NCBI RefSeq assembly: GCF_004923255.1
Contig: NZ_QYRT01000023.1
Coordinates: forward strand, 1 to 58,865
DNA: 58,865 bases
Direction: 5' to 3'
From: Subtercola vilae
GTDB taxonomy: Bacteria; Actinomycetota; Actinomycetes; Actinomycetales; Microbacteriaceae
In this document: positions 41,958-50,876 of the stretch, piece by piece
How positions within the stretch are numbered: the stretch's first letter is position 1
Layout: each line of letters opens with the position of its first letter
Program-made: the position numbers and the translations under genes
The notes under the pieces: generated by a model
What the model was told of the DNA's origin: nothing
The model's database searches: none
The model's input: the letters and a program-made list of their open reading frames with translations, nothing else

Positions 41958-43277
41958 CTAGAAGCCCGCGATTCCCAGTGCTTTGGCAAGCTGGGTGAAC
42001 TGCGCCTGGGTCAGCTTGCCAACGTCTTCGGGCGTCTTGGTACCGTGCACCATGTCGGCGAGAAAGACGTAGAAGTCAGGGTTGACCACAGCCAGCTGCT
42101 GCATTGAACCGACGGAGTTGTCGAGCGCCTTCGACGCGTCGAGGGCAACCTGGGGCACGCCGTCGGGCGTGGCCACACTGGGCTCGATCGAGATCTGGTT
42201 AGCCTGATCGATGTAGCTCTTGTAGTCGGTCTCCATCCAGAATCTCAGAAACTGGCGAGCGGCGGCTTCTTTCGTGGCATCTCCGGTCTTCGGCGCAACG
42301 AGTGCGCTGTCACCGCCGGGGATGATGGTACCGACGTTGCCCGCTTTCGAGATGGGAAACCAGCCGATCTTCGAGTTGATCGTGGCGGTGTCGGCCGTCG
42401 ACTGCAGAAGTGACGTGAACGAACTGATCTGCAGAACCATCGCGGCATCACCGTTCAGAAGTGCGGGGCCTGACTCGTTGTAGGTCGAGGTGAGATTGTC
42501 GGAGTTGAACAGCCCGGCATCGACAATGCTCTTGTACTCGGTGATGGCGCTCTGGATTGTGGGGCCGGAGAACGTGTCTTTGCCCGAGTTCACGTTGTCC
42601 CACAGCCCCTTCTGTGCGTCTTCGGCCAGAAGAACCTGCGGCCACCACTGTGTGGGCCAGCTGTCGCCGACCGCGCCGAAGAAAGGAGCCGCGCTTGTCG
42701 ACGATTTGATGGTCTTCGCATCGGCCAGCAGTTCGTCGAAGCCGGCCGGCATGGTGGTGATGCCGGCTTTGGCGAAGACATCTTTGTTGTAGAACATGCC
42801 GATGACAGAAGGCGTGTTGACGAATGCCGCATACGTCTTGCCGTCGACCTGGCCGAGCTTTTGAACTCCGGCGCTGAGGTTCTTCATCCACGGGGCGCTG
42901 CTGAGATCTTGCAGGCCCGTCTTCGGCTGCAGAAGCGCCAGCACACTTGCCGTCGGCTGCCATGTGGCGAGGTCTGGCTTCGACCCTGAAGCGATCTTCG
43001 TCGGAGCGTTCGTTTCGTACACGTCGGGAATGATGACCTTGTTGATCTTCGCCCCGGTCGCTTTCTCGAAAGCGCCGATGACCTGGTCGGCCATCGTCGC
43101 CGTCTGAGTGGCTGTCCAGTAGGTCAGCGTCACTCCATCGAGCTTGGCAGTCGGGTCATTCCACGTCACTTCAGCGCTGCTGCTCGAACTGCCAGGGTTG
43201 GCTGCTGAACAACCAGCGAGCAGTAGAGCGCTCGTCGCGGCGACAGCTGCCGCCATCACCAGTCTTTTACCGATCAT
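41958..43277 (-). CDS. sugar-binding lipoprotein of locus 3 importer
   Basis: A 439-residue family 1 solute-binding protein with signal MIGKRLVMAAAVAATSALLLAGC cut at the lipobox LAGC. The mature part includes LDGVTLTYWTATQTATMADQV, KPDLATWQPTASVLAL and QFLRFWMETDYKSYI, the usual order. ATG 43277 is preferred, with GAGGAG about 10 bases before it; two ATGs 18-21 bases upstream are possible. It follows the alpha-galactosidase by about 90 bp, so it probably binds melibiose, raffinose-type or other alpha-galactosides (inference from the operon). Confidence 0.9.
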   Translation of the reverse strand: MIGKRLVMAAAVAATSALLLAGCSAANPGSSSSSAEVTWNDPTAKLDGVTLTYWTATQTATMADQVIGAFEKATGAKINKVIIPDVYETNAPTKIASGSKPDLATWQPTASVLALLQPKTGLQDLSSAPWMKNLSAGVQKLGQVDGKTYAAFVNTPSVIGMFYNKDVFAKAGITTMPAGFDELLADAKTIKSSTSAAPFFGAVGDSWPTQWWPQVLLAEDAQKGLWDNVNSGKDTFSGPTIQSAITEYKSIVDAGLFNSDNLTSTYNESGPALLNGDAAMVLQISSFTSLLQSTADTATINSKIGWFPISKAGNVGTIIPGGDSALVAPKTGDATKEAAARQFLRFWMETDYKSYIDQANQISIEPSVATPDGVPQVALDASKALDNSVGSMQQLAVVNPDFYVFLADMVHGTKTPEDVGKLTQAQFTQLAKALGIAGF

Positions 43278-43367
43278 TTGTGCGTTTCTCCTCATCATTG
43301 ATTGATTTTCGCTTCGGTCAATGCCCGAGGGCATTCAGTCTTGAGTTAGCTTCGAACGCGTCGTCGC

Positions 43368-45524
43368 TTACGCCCGTGCGGCCAGACGAAACAGGCGCGC
43401 CGACGGCCCGGCGCTGGCTGGCGTGACGGTGAGCAACGACGAACCAGCGTTCCAGGTGGGATGCCAGTCGCCCAACGTCACGGGATACAGGGTGCTGACT
43501 TCGATCGATTCTCCGGCCGCGGCAAGAGAGGGCAATGTGAGTTCGATGCTCTGTTGACCGTCATCCCGTGACCAAACGGCAAGATAGGTGTTCTCTGCCG
43601 AGCGCAGACCCAGCACGACCGTGTCGTCGTACCAACCCGGCAGCCCAAGCGGCCAGAACGGCTCGCTCGCTGCCACGTCGGCTCGGATGTCCTTGTGAAC
43701 GTCGACGCCATGCGAGACCAACGCGAGTTGATGCTCATTCATACCGTCGAGAAAACCCGAGAGATACAGCCTGCCTGCGAGCCCGTTCACCATATTGAAG
43801 GCGATCGCTTCATCTGATTCGTTCGGCTGCGGATACGACCAGTTTGCGGCTTGCTCGGGAACGAGCGACGCAGGGGCGGCAGCCGCAATGGTGGCGTATA
43901 GCCGGTAGTCCTGCTGGTCTGACGTGGACTGGAGATCGAGCCGCGACATCATGGCATAGTCCATACGCATGGCACCCGAGGCACAGTTCTCGAAGATCAC
44001 ATTCGGATGCCGCGCGATTATGCCGTCGAGCCAGGCCAGGTGCGCACGATTGTGATCGAGCAATCCCTCACCGGCACTCAGGGCATCGAGGTCAGTACCC
44101 GAGCCCGGCGTAACGTTGTAGTCGAGTTTGAAATAGCGTGCACCCTCATCGATGACGAGGTGATCGACAACCCTGTCGAGGTGCGCAATAGTGGCGGGGT
44201 GCCGAAAGTCGAGCAGGTACCGGTCGTGCTCCACGACTCGTTCGCCGAACCGCTGGATGAATGCCTCGGGAGGCAGAGCGCCGGCCATCGGACTCTTGAC
44301 CCCCACGACTTCGGGCTCGAGCCACAGCCCCGGCTGCATGCCCTTCTGCCGAATGTACGAAAGCACCCTCTCGAGCCCGCCATCAGGAAACCGCACCGTC
44401 GAGGGCTTCCACTCGCCGACACTCGGCCACCAGTTGCCCCCGTCGTCGTACCAGCCCGCGTCGACGCAGAAGTATTCGGCGCCGACGGCGGCCGCCGCGT
44501 CAATGAGGGGAAGCAGCTTCTCGGTCGTCGGATCGCCCATCAGGGCATTCATGTAGTCATTGAAGATGACGGGCATGTGTGCATCTGGCACGCTGCGGCG
44601 TCGCATCGCACGCCGCTGGGCTGTCAACCCCGCGATCGCGCCTTCGTATCCGGCGTCAGACACCGCAAACGAGACGGGAACACTGGTGAAGTGGCCGCCC
44701 GCACCGATTGAGGTATTCCACTGATGGTCGATGTCTGTCGGCCCCGAGACGACCAGCGACACTGCGTTCTCCGCGTCGCGACGACCGTCGACCTCCCAAC
44801 GCCAGGCCCCATTGTGCTCGATCTGCCACGCGAGCGCACGCCCGGTCTCTCTGTTCTCAAGAACCCCGGTGGGCAGATATTCACCGGAAGACCACGTCGA
44901 CTTACTGACGGTCGTCAGCGTTCCGCGAGCGTCATGATCATGCAGAGTCGTGTTGATTTCGGGCAGGCCGTCAGGGCCGTGGAGCTCAATCCACGCCCAG
45001 CGGCTCTCTCCGCACCATTCCGACCGGCCGCGCAGCAGCGAGACATCGGCCATCTTTTCACCACGGGCGAGAAACGCGCCGGTGGCGAAGGAGCTGACCA
45101 TCTGCACGATCTGAGGGTTCTCGCCCTCGTTGGTCACGGTGGTGCTTGTCTGTACGGCGGCGACGCCATCGAATGCCTCAAAGAGACTCGTCACCGCCAG
45201 ATTCGTCTGTTCATCGAACTGCACGATCGACAGTCGATTGCGCCCGTCGCCCGCTGTCGACACTGAGTGCTCGCGGTACCGCAGCCTCGCGCCAACACCG
45301 GTGTGGCTGAAGCGAGTGTTCGAGAGAGCGTGGCCGTCGCCGAGCACCATGACTTCGACAAGAGGCTGCAACCGTTCGACCACCGTACGGTCATCGAGGC
45401 CCGCTCGGCGCGTGGCGAGCGCTATCTCAGAGATACGGGCCGGCGCGCTGTCGCTGAAGTCGATCACGATCGAGATCGTCTCTGTGTTCCATCGAATAGT
45501 GTTTCGGCGAATAGACGTATCCAT
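43368..45524 (-). CDS. alpha-galactosidase, GH36
   Basis: A 718-residue enzyme of family 36, which hydrolyses terminal alpha-galactosyl residues. An N-terminal beta-supersandwich (about 1-300) precedes a TIM barrel with CVDAGWYDDGG, LWLEPEVVGVKSP, the nucleophile Asp468 in YFKLDYNV, and the acid/base Asp536 in STSDQQDY; a C-terminal beta domain ends the protein. The order and spacing of the catalytic aspartates are normal. No signal peptide, so it works on imported sugar. ATG 45524 has AAGGAG upstream. It is the first gene of the locus 3 operon and is preceded by a long inverted repeat likely bound by the LacI protein next door. Confidence 0.93.
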   Translation of the reverse strand: MDTSIRRNTIRWNTETISIVIDFSDSAPARISEIALATRRAGLDDRTVVERLQPLVEVMVLGDGHALSNTRFSHTGVGARLRYREHSVSTAGDGRNRLSIVQFDEQTNLAVTSLFEAFDGVAAVQTSTTVTNEGENPQIVQMVSSFATGAFLARGEKMADVSLLRGRSEWCGESRWAWIELHGPDGLPEINTTLHDHDARGTLTTVSKSTWSSGEYLPTGVLENRETGRALAWQIEHNGAWRWEVDGRRDAENAVSLVVSGPTDIDHQWNTSIGAGGHFTSVPVSFAVSDAGYEGAIAGLTAQRRAMRRRSVPDAHMPVIFNDYMNALMGDPTTEKLLPLIDAAAAVGAEYFCVDAGWYDDGGNWWPSVGEWKPSTVRFPDGGLERVLSYIRQKGMQPGLWLEPEVVGVKSPMAGALPPEAFIQRFGERVVEHDRYLLDFRHPATIAHLDRVVDHLVIDEGARYFKLDYNVTPGSGTDLDALSAGEGLLDHNRAHLAWLDGIIARHPNVIFENCASGAMRMDYAMMSRLDLQSTSDQQDYRLYATIAAAAPASLVPEQAANWSYPQPNESDEAIAFNMVNGLAGRLYLSGFLDGMNEHQLALVSHGVDVHKDIRADVAASEPFWPLGLPGWYDDTVVLGLRSAENTYLAVWSRDDGQQSIELTLPSLAAAGESIEVSTLYPVTLGDWHPTWNAGSSLLTVTPASAGPSARLFRLAARA

Positions 45525-45575
45525 CAGGGCTCCTTTGCACAGGCCGTCGGCTGGGACCGAGACGGTGGTTCACGC

Positions 45576-45638
45576 CATGAAAACGTTGATCATTTTCGGC
45601 TGAACATGATGCTACCTGATTTGATCAACGTTTTCATG
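45576..45638. promoter_or_regulatory. paired LacI-type operator: 17-bp perfect inverted repeat
   Basis: CATGAAAACGTTGATCA at 45576-45592 and its exact reverse complement at 45622-45638 are separated by 29 bp in the gap before the alpha-galactosidase gene. Each arm holds the AACGTT core common to LacI-family sites. The arms are 46 bp centre to centre, too far apart for one dimer, so they are probably two operators facing each other that one LacI tetramer or two dimers occupy. The promoter would lie between or next to them. Confidence 0.8.
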
Positions 45639-45685
45639 GGTTGTTACAAATCTGTGACATCGGGTGGATCCATGCCCGACACGAG

Positions 45686-46729
45686 CTAATGAATAGTGCG
45701 GCCGGCCCCGCCCGCCCGAGGCGGCGCCGTGCTGTCGCGCACGATGAGATGCGGCGAGGGCGACGAGGCGTCGGCTGGCCCGTCTGCGCCCTCACGCTCA
45801 GCGACAAGGAGATGCAGCGCCGAAGCGCCCAGCTGTACAAAATCCTGAGCCATCGTGGTGAGCGACGGCGACCACAGCACAGCATGGGGGTGGTCGTCGA
45901 AGCCGACCACGCTCACGTCATCCGGCACAGACAACCCGTTCAGTTGCAGCGCCTTCATCACGCCGAAGGCGATCTCATCGTTTCCCGAGAGAACGGCTGT
46001 CACATCGGAGAGACCGGCGAGTATGAGGCCCGCCTCGAAGCCCGACTGCGCCGACCAGTCGGCCAGCACCACCTCGGGCACCTTTCGCCCCGCCTCGAGC
46101 AGCGCCTCTCGCCAGCCCACGAGCCGCCCACTCGGCCGACCGGAACTCGGTACTGCGACATAGTGAACCGTCTCATGACCGAGCGAGAGAAGGTACTTGG
46201 TGGCCTCGTAACCACCCTTGTGATCGTCGAACAGCACGCGCCGTGCGGCGCGCCCATCGTTCGTCGATGTGACCACCGCAATCGGCAGCGTCTCGGGCAG
46301 CGCCGACAGCGCTCGCTCACCCTGCAGATCAAAGTCGAGAACGATGACCCCGGCGAGCGGTTGCCCCAACATCAGGTCAACCGCCGCCTTGACGTCAGCC
46401 TCGGTAGCGGAGTTCACCACCGTGATCGCCACCAGCAGTCCGGCGGCGCGCGCCGCTTCTTCGATGCCCTGAATGGTGGCAGCGTAGCCGAACCGCGTCG
46501 TGTTGCCTGCGATGATTCCCACCATCGACTGCCGCCCCCGTACAAGCGCACGGGCGGCCTCGTTCGGCCGGTACCCGAGCTCGAGAATGGCGTCGTCAAC
46601 ACGCTTGCGTGTCTTGTCGCTCACCGGCGTCGCCCCGGTCAGCACCCGTGAAACAGTCGGCACCGAAACCCCGGCCACCCGCGCCACATCGGCGAGAACG
46701 GGCACGCGCTCGCGGGGCCGATGATCCAT
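45686..46729 (-). CDS. LacI-family repressor of locus 3
   Basis: A 347-residue regulator with helix-turn-helix LADVARVAGVSVPTVSRVLTG, hinge YRPNEAARALVRGRQSMVG, and a sugar-binding domain with GVIVLDFDLQGER, HYVAVPSSGRPSGRLVGW and VPDDVSVVGFDDHPHA. It lies directly upstream of the alpha-galactosidase on the same strand, with the paired operator in between. The ATG at 46729 has no clear ribosome site; TAGACT 6 bases before it could be a -10 box, which would make the message leaderless. Confidence 0.92.
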   Translation of the reverse strand: MDHRPRERVPVLADVARVAGVSVPTVSRVLTGATPVSDKTRKRVDDAILELGYRPNEAARALVRGRQSMVGIIAGNTTRFGYAATIQGIEEAARAAGLLVAITVVNSATEADVKAAVDLMLGQPLAGVIVLDFDLQGERALSALPETLPIAVVTSTNDGRAARRVLFDDHKGGYEATKYLLSLGHETVHYVAVPSSGRPSGRLVGWREALLEAGRKVPEVVLADWSAQSGFEAGLILAGLSDVTAVLSGNDEIAFGVMKALQLNGLSVPDDVSVVGFDDHPHAVLWSPSLTTMAQDFVQLGASALHLLVAEREGADGPADASSPSPHLIVRDSTAPPRAGGAGRTIH

Positions 46730-46756
46730 GGGCCGAGTCTAGTGAGCCCGCAGTGG

Positions 46757-47440
46757 TCAGGCCGGCTGGGCCGCCAACTCGGTGACCTTGCCGCCCTTGA
46801 TGTGCAGGCGCCGCTCGGCCCGGCGAGCCACCGCTGAGTCGTGCGTCACGATGATGAGCGTGAGCCCTTGGTCGCGCCAGAAGCTCTCGAGCAGTTCCAT
46901 GATCTCGTCACGGGTGTCTTCGTCGAGGGCACCGGTCGGCTCGTCGGCGAGCAGCACGTCGGGGCGCTTGACCAGCGCGCGAGCGATGGCCACCCGCTGC
47001 TGCTGCCCACCCGAGAGCTCGGCCGGAAGGTGGCCGAACCGTTCGGAGAGCCCCACAGAGGCCAGGGCGTCCTGAGACCGTTGCCGACGCTCGGCACCCG
47101 AGACACCCAGCGGCGCCAGGGCAGTCTCGACGTTCTCGAGGGCAGTGAGTGTGGGAATCAGGTTGAACCCCTGAAAGACGAACCCCACCTCTTTTGCCCT
47201 GATGGCGGCCAGTTTGCCGTCGCCGAGCTTCGAGAGCATCGACGAGCCCAGCTGCACCTCGCCTGAGGTCGGCCGGTCGAGGGCGCCGAGCATCTGCAGC
47301 AGGGTCGACTTGCCGCCGCCGGTGGGCCCCTGAATGGCAACCATCTGGCCGTCGGGAATGCTCAGATTCACCGAGTCGAGCGCCGTGATCTTTCGTTTCG
47401 ACGCGTTGTAGGTCTTCGTTACGTTCTTCAGTTCGTACAT
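46757..47440 (-). CDS. ABC transporter ATPase, MacB/LolD type
   Basis: A 227-residue ATP-binding subunit with Walker A GPTGGGKST, the Q-loop region EVGFVFQGFNLIPTLTALENVE typical of the MacB/LolD branch, signature LSGGQQQRVAIARAL, Walker B LLADEPTGALD and the His of the switch VTHDS. Walker A has Gly-Gly where Ser-Gly is usual. It should pair with the FtsX-like permease encoded 60 bp upstream in the same operon and drive export or a mechanical process at the membrane. Confidence 0.93.
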   Translation of the reverse strand: MYELKNVTKTYNASKRKITALDSVNLSIPDGQMVAIQGPTGGGKSTLLQMLGALDRPTSGEVQLGSSMLSKLGDGKLAAIRAKEVGFVFQGFNLIPTLTALENVETALAPLGVSGAERRQRSQDALASVGLSERFGHLPAELSGGQQQRVAIARALVKRPDVLLADEPTGALDEDTRDEIMELLESFWRDQGLTLIIVTHDSAVARRAERRLHIKGGKVTELAAQPA

Positions 47441-47500
47441 GTCTGTCTCCTCAGTCGCACAGTGGTGGGGTCGATGGTCTCGGTGGCCGGATGCCCGGCC

Positions 47501-48997
47501 CTAGCCGACCGAACGCAGAGCCTCGGCGGGCCGCAGTCGGGCCGCACGCCAGCCACCGATCGCACCGGCGAGCAGCCCGCCCAGCACAGCGAGGCCGACA
47601 GCGATCAGGATGATGCCGAGCGTGACCGGCGCTTGCAGCGTCACAGTGGTCGACGCGACGGCTTTCGCCGCGGCGCCGAACCCGCCGCCTGCGCCACCCC
47701 CGCCGGGGCCGGTCGCTGCGCTGGTCGCGGCGGCTGACCCGCTGAGAGTCGGAGCAATGATGTTCACGACGAGTACTCCCACCAGACCCACCACGATGCC
47801 GATGGCACCGCCGATCAGGCCTTGCACCACCGATTCTCCGGCGACCTGGCTGACGATGCGGCGATTGCTCCAGCCGACGGCTTTGAGGGTTCCGAATTCA
47901 CGCGTTCGGCGGGTGACACCAGAGATCGTGAACAGGATGGCGATCAGGAACGCCGCGGCCAGCACGAGGATCGAGAGCCACGTGCCGAGATTCGAGACGA
48001 GCGAGGAGGCGGTCGAGAGCGAGCCGGAGACGGTCGAGGCGAGGTCGGCCTGCGTGCTCACGGTTGCCGTGGGAAGCGCGCTCTTCAGGGAGGTGGCGAG
48101 CTGGTCGACACCGCTCGAAGAGGAGGCGGTCACGTAGATGTTGCTGATCTTGCCCACGTTGCTCGAGAGGGTCTGGGCGACATCGAGGGGAATGTAGACG
48201 TCCGAGGCCGTGACGCTGTCAGAGCCCGACGACGAGACGGTGCCGACGATGGTGAAGGTGGTGCCTCCGATGCTGATGGTGCCGCCCGTGGCCAGCGAGG
48301 CCGAGGTCGCGTAGCTCGAGTCGAGCACGGCGTTGTCGGTTCCCACATCGGCCGCGGTGAGCAGGCGACCGCTGGCAAGGGTCACCGCTGAGAGGGGGCC
48401 CACTGAGGCGCCGGTGGGGTCGAGCCCGAGAACGGTGAAGTTGTCGACGCTGAACGAGCTGCCGCCCGCACCGTCGGGGCCGCCGGTCGGGGCCGTCTGA
48501 GTGGTGGAGGAGCCGGCCTGGCCGCCCACTGCCCCGCCCGCTCCACCGGTGGTGCCCGATGTGCCCGTCGCCTGCGAGGGCAGCTGGCCGCTGAACGTCA
48601 TGTTCGTGAGCGACAGCGTTGCCGTTGCGGCAGAGACGCCGCTCGTGGCACTCACGGTGTCGAGCTGGGTGGCATCGAAGACCGTCTCGGTGCGACTCGT
48701 CGTGAGCGTCGACTGGTTCAGCGTTGTCGTGCCGCCCGCCGTCGCGCCAGAACCCGAGCCGAAGGCGAACGCCCCTGGCGCGGCTCCGGCCGTGGGTGCG
48801 ACAGCGGCCTGGCTGATCGTAATGTCGGTGCCGACCCCGTAGACCGACTGCAGAACCGACGCCTGCGCGCCCTGCACCCCCGCCGAGATCGAGTTGACCA
48901 GAATGACCAGGCCAATGGCCAGCGCCATGCCGATCGAAATGATGACGGTCTGCTTTCGCCGATTGACAAGCTCTCGCCTGAGGTACGTGCCGAACAT
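47501..48997 (-). CDS. ABC transporter permease, MacB/FtsX type
   Basis: A 498-residue protein with helix 1 near residue 20 (QTVIISIGMALAIGLVILVNSI), a large outside domain (about 45-330) rich in Gly, Ser and Thr, and three C-terminal helices. The stretch VTRRTREFGTLKAVGWSNRRIVSQVAGESVVQGLIGGAIG is the conserved FtsX domain that contacts the ATPase. The outside domain includes low-complexity GTSGTTGGAGGAVGGQAG, unusual for the family and perhaps a flexible linker. No accessory MacA-like protein is encoded beside it. Substrate unknown: peptides, lipoproteins or envelope stress signals are options. Confidence 0.9.
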   Translation of the reverse strand: MFGTYLRRELVNRRKQTVIISIGMALAIGLVILVNSISAGVQGAQASVLQSVYGVGTDITISQAAVAPTAGAAPGAFAFGSGSGATAGGTTTLNQSTLTTSRTETVFDATQLDTVSATSGVSAATATLSLTNMTFSGQLPSQATGTSGTTGGAGGAVGGQAGSSTTQTAPTGGPDGAGGSSFSVDNFTVLGLDPTGASVGPLSAVTLASGRLLTAADVGTDNAVLDSSYATSASLATGGTISIGGTTFTIVGTVSSSGSDSVTASDVYIPLDVAQTLSSNVGKISNIYVTASSSSGVDQLATSLKSALPTATVSTQADLASTVSGSLSTASSLVSNLGTWLSILVLAAAFLIAILFTISGVTRRTREFGTLKAVGWSNRRIVSQVAGESVVQGLIGGAIGIVVGLVGVLVVNIIAPTLSGSAAATSAATGPGGGGAGGGFGAAAKAVASTTVTLQAPVTLGIILIAVGLAVLGGLLAGAIGGWRAARLRPAEALRSVG

Positions 48998-49140
48998 GGG
49001 GCTCCTTCGTGTGGGGTCTGACCCGACGTTACGAAGGAGTTCTATGCGCTCACCATGCCGGTGCTATGAACCACGCATGCAAACTCGCGGGTCTCCGGAT
49101 GCACGGCAGCAGGCATCCGCAACCACCGGCCCGAGCAGAG
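48998..49140. other. short intergenic region with hairpin
   Basis: CGGATGC (49096-49102) and GCATCCG (49113-49119) form a 7-bp hairpin between two minus-strand genes. No T tract follows. The rest contains no recognised feature except the likely promoter of the permease gene. Confidence 0.35.
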
Positions 49141-49830
49141 CTACCAGGTGCCGGCGGGTGACGCCACTATCGGCACGTCAACGTACGACCAGTGCGCTCC
49201 GTTCGCGTAGTGGCTCGAGGCCCACGGGGAGGCCCAGATGGCCTGCTCGATGACGTTCGTCGGGGCAGAGGCGGCGAAACCGGCAACGATCGCCGAGTAC
49301 CCGCCGACGCTGTGCAGAGCTTCTGCGCAGTTCGCGGCGGCGGTCACGAGGGTGTCGTAGCTGCCGAAGCCGCTGCCGCCGCCCGAACCCCAGCCGTTGT
49401 TGAGCGGGTTGTTGCGGTTCCACCAGTCATCGGTGCCGTTCTCCTGGCGCATCCAGCGCAGCATCACGGTGATATTCGTGTCGCTGAGCGGAAACCCGGC
49501 GAGCGCCAGCACCAGCGTTGCCCAGTCGCGGTTGGTCGTGCCGGCGGCGAGGTTCTTGGCCGCAGACGCCGAAGCGTAGTCGTCGCGCGTCACGATGACA
49601 CCCGACGCGTCGCCGGGTACCCGCACGATCTGCAGGCTGCCGCCGGCGCTCGCCTGAACGTGGCCGTCGGCCGGCGTCACGGGCGGTGGCGCCAGCGACA
49701 CGAGGGCCACCAGCCCGAACGCAGCGAGGGCGGCACCCACGACCGTCACACGGGTCACCCTGTTACGGGGGGAGCGGGGCGGCCCGGCCAGAAACGAGAA
49801 CACCACCTCAGGGTAGCCCCCACTACCCAT
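49141..49830 (-). CDS. membrane-anchored protein with a possible lysozyme-like domain
   Basis: A 229-residue protein. One hydrophobic segment (VTVVGAALAAFGLVALVSLA, about residues 28-47) anchors or exports it; the outer part (about 95-229) has NRDWATLVLALAGFPLS, WMRQENGTDDWWNRNNPLN, then FGSYDTLVTAAANCAEALH and ASPWASSHYANGAHW. The conserved Glu in RQENG, the NNPLN motif and the closing SSHYxxGxHW resemble lysozyme-like/glucosaminidase domains, so a role in peptidoglycan cleavage is suggested, not proven. ATG 49830 starts it. It appears to be a single-gene unit. Confidence 0.7.
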   Translation of the reverse strand: MGSGGYPEVVFSFLAGPPRSPRNRVTRVTVVGAALAAFGLVALVSLAPPPVTPADGHVQASAGGSLQIVRVPGDASGVIVTRDDYASASAAKNLAAGTTNRDWATLVLALAGFPLSDTNITVMLRWMRQENGTDDWWNRNNPLNNGWGSGGGSGFGSYDTLVTAAANCAEALHSVGGYSAIVAGFAASAPTNVIEQAIWASPWASSHYANGAHWSYVDVPIVASPAGTW

Positions 49831-49899
49831 AGCGGCACCTGAGTGTCAAGGTCGGGGGGCGGTGTGCCTGCGGCGGCGTACGAGCGGTTACGTTTGAGC

Positions 49900-50826
49900 A
49901 TGGCCGTTGATCTGATCTCGCTGTCGCCCATGCAGTCGCTGGGTATCCCCATCGCACTGGTGGGGTCGGTGTTCCTCGCCCTCGGCACAGAATTCCAACA
50001 CCGCGGCGTCAACAAGGTGGATGCCGCGACCACCACCAGCGCCAGAACCGGCCTGAACGTGCAGCAGTTGTTCGCGCTCGCGCGGCGCCCCTCATGGGTC
50101 ATCGGAACCCTCATGCTCGGCCTCGCAGTGGTCTGCCAACTGACCAGCCTCTTTCTCGCCCCCCTCACGGTGGTTCAGCCGCTGGGCGCGCTCGCCCTGG
50201 TGATCACCGCCATCGTGAATGCTCGAACACACAAGCAGAAGCTGTCGAAGTCGACCATCCGCGCGATCGCGTTCTGCGTGGGCGGCATCGGGCTGTTCGT
50301 CACCGTGGCGGCGCTGACCACCAGTTCTGTTCCGATCGGCACGACCCAGCTCGTCATCGTGCTCATCATCCTGGCCGTTGTGGTGAGCCTTCTCATCGTG
50401 GCCTTCGTGCTCTTTCGTAAGCGCGTGAACACCGTCTTCTACATCTTCGGTGCCGGCATTCTGTTCGGCTTCGTGGCGACCCTCGCGAAACTCGTGATCG
50501 ACCGTGTGCACACCATCATCAACAATGGGTTCCACCTCGTTGCCGGTGACGGCCTCACCATCGTCTGCCTCGTCGGCGTCATCGTGGCAGCCCTGTTCGG
50601 TTCGTACTTCGTTCAGACGGCCTACTCGTCGGGGCCGCCCGACCTCGTGGTGGCCGGGCTCACCGTCATCGACCCCATGGTGGGCGTGACGATCGGCATC
50701 ATCGTGCTCGGCGAGGCCGCCTCGGCCCCGTGGTGGGCAGGCATCGTGTTCGTGATCGCCGGCGGCCTCGCGGTGTACGGGGTCATTCAGCTGGCCCGGC
50801 GGTCGCCCATTGCCGCACCCGTTTGA
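49900..50826 (+). CDS. DMT-superfamily / NIPA-like membrane transporter
   Basis: A 308-residue protein with about nine hydrophobic helices. It begins with GIPIALVGSVFLALGTEFQHRGVN, the pattern of NIPA-type magnesium transporters and related DMT proteins, and has FLAPLTVVQPLGALALVITAIVNA and GPPDLVVAGLTVIDPMVGVTIGIIVLGE, the paired helix-loop motifs of EamA-like folds. The start at ATG 49900 is the first that leads directly into the fold; an in-frame start at 49843 adds 19 residues with no obvious role. Substrate unknown, perhaps a metal ion or metabolite. Confidence 0.82.
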   Translation: MAVDLISLSPMQSLGIPIALVGSVFLALGTEFQHRGVNKVDAATTTSARTGLNVQQLFALARRPSWVIGTLMLGLAVVCQLTSLFLAPLTVVQPLGALALVITAIVNARTHKQKLSKSTIRAIAFCVGGIGLFVTVAALTTSSVPIGTTQLVIVLIILAVVVSLLIVAFVLFRKRVNTVFYIFGAGILFGFVATLAKLVIDRVHTIINNGFHLVAGDGLTIVCLVGVIVAALFGSYFVQTAYSSGPPDLVVAGLTVIDPMVGVTIGIIVLGEAASAPWWAGIVFVIAGGLAVYGVIQLARRSPIAAPV

Positions 50827-50876
50827 GCGAAGAGCATCCCTTCCCGTTCTGGCCGGCACCGGTGCATGCTTGAGGC

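Noticed and set aside
49096-49119. Intrinsic terminator
   Set aside because: The 7-bp stem is short and no T tract follows; GGATGC/GCATCC words are common here and chance pairing is likely.
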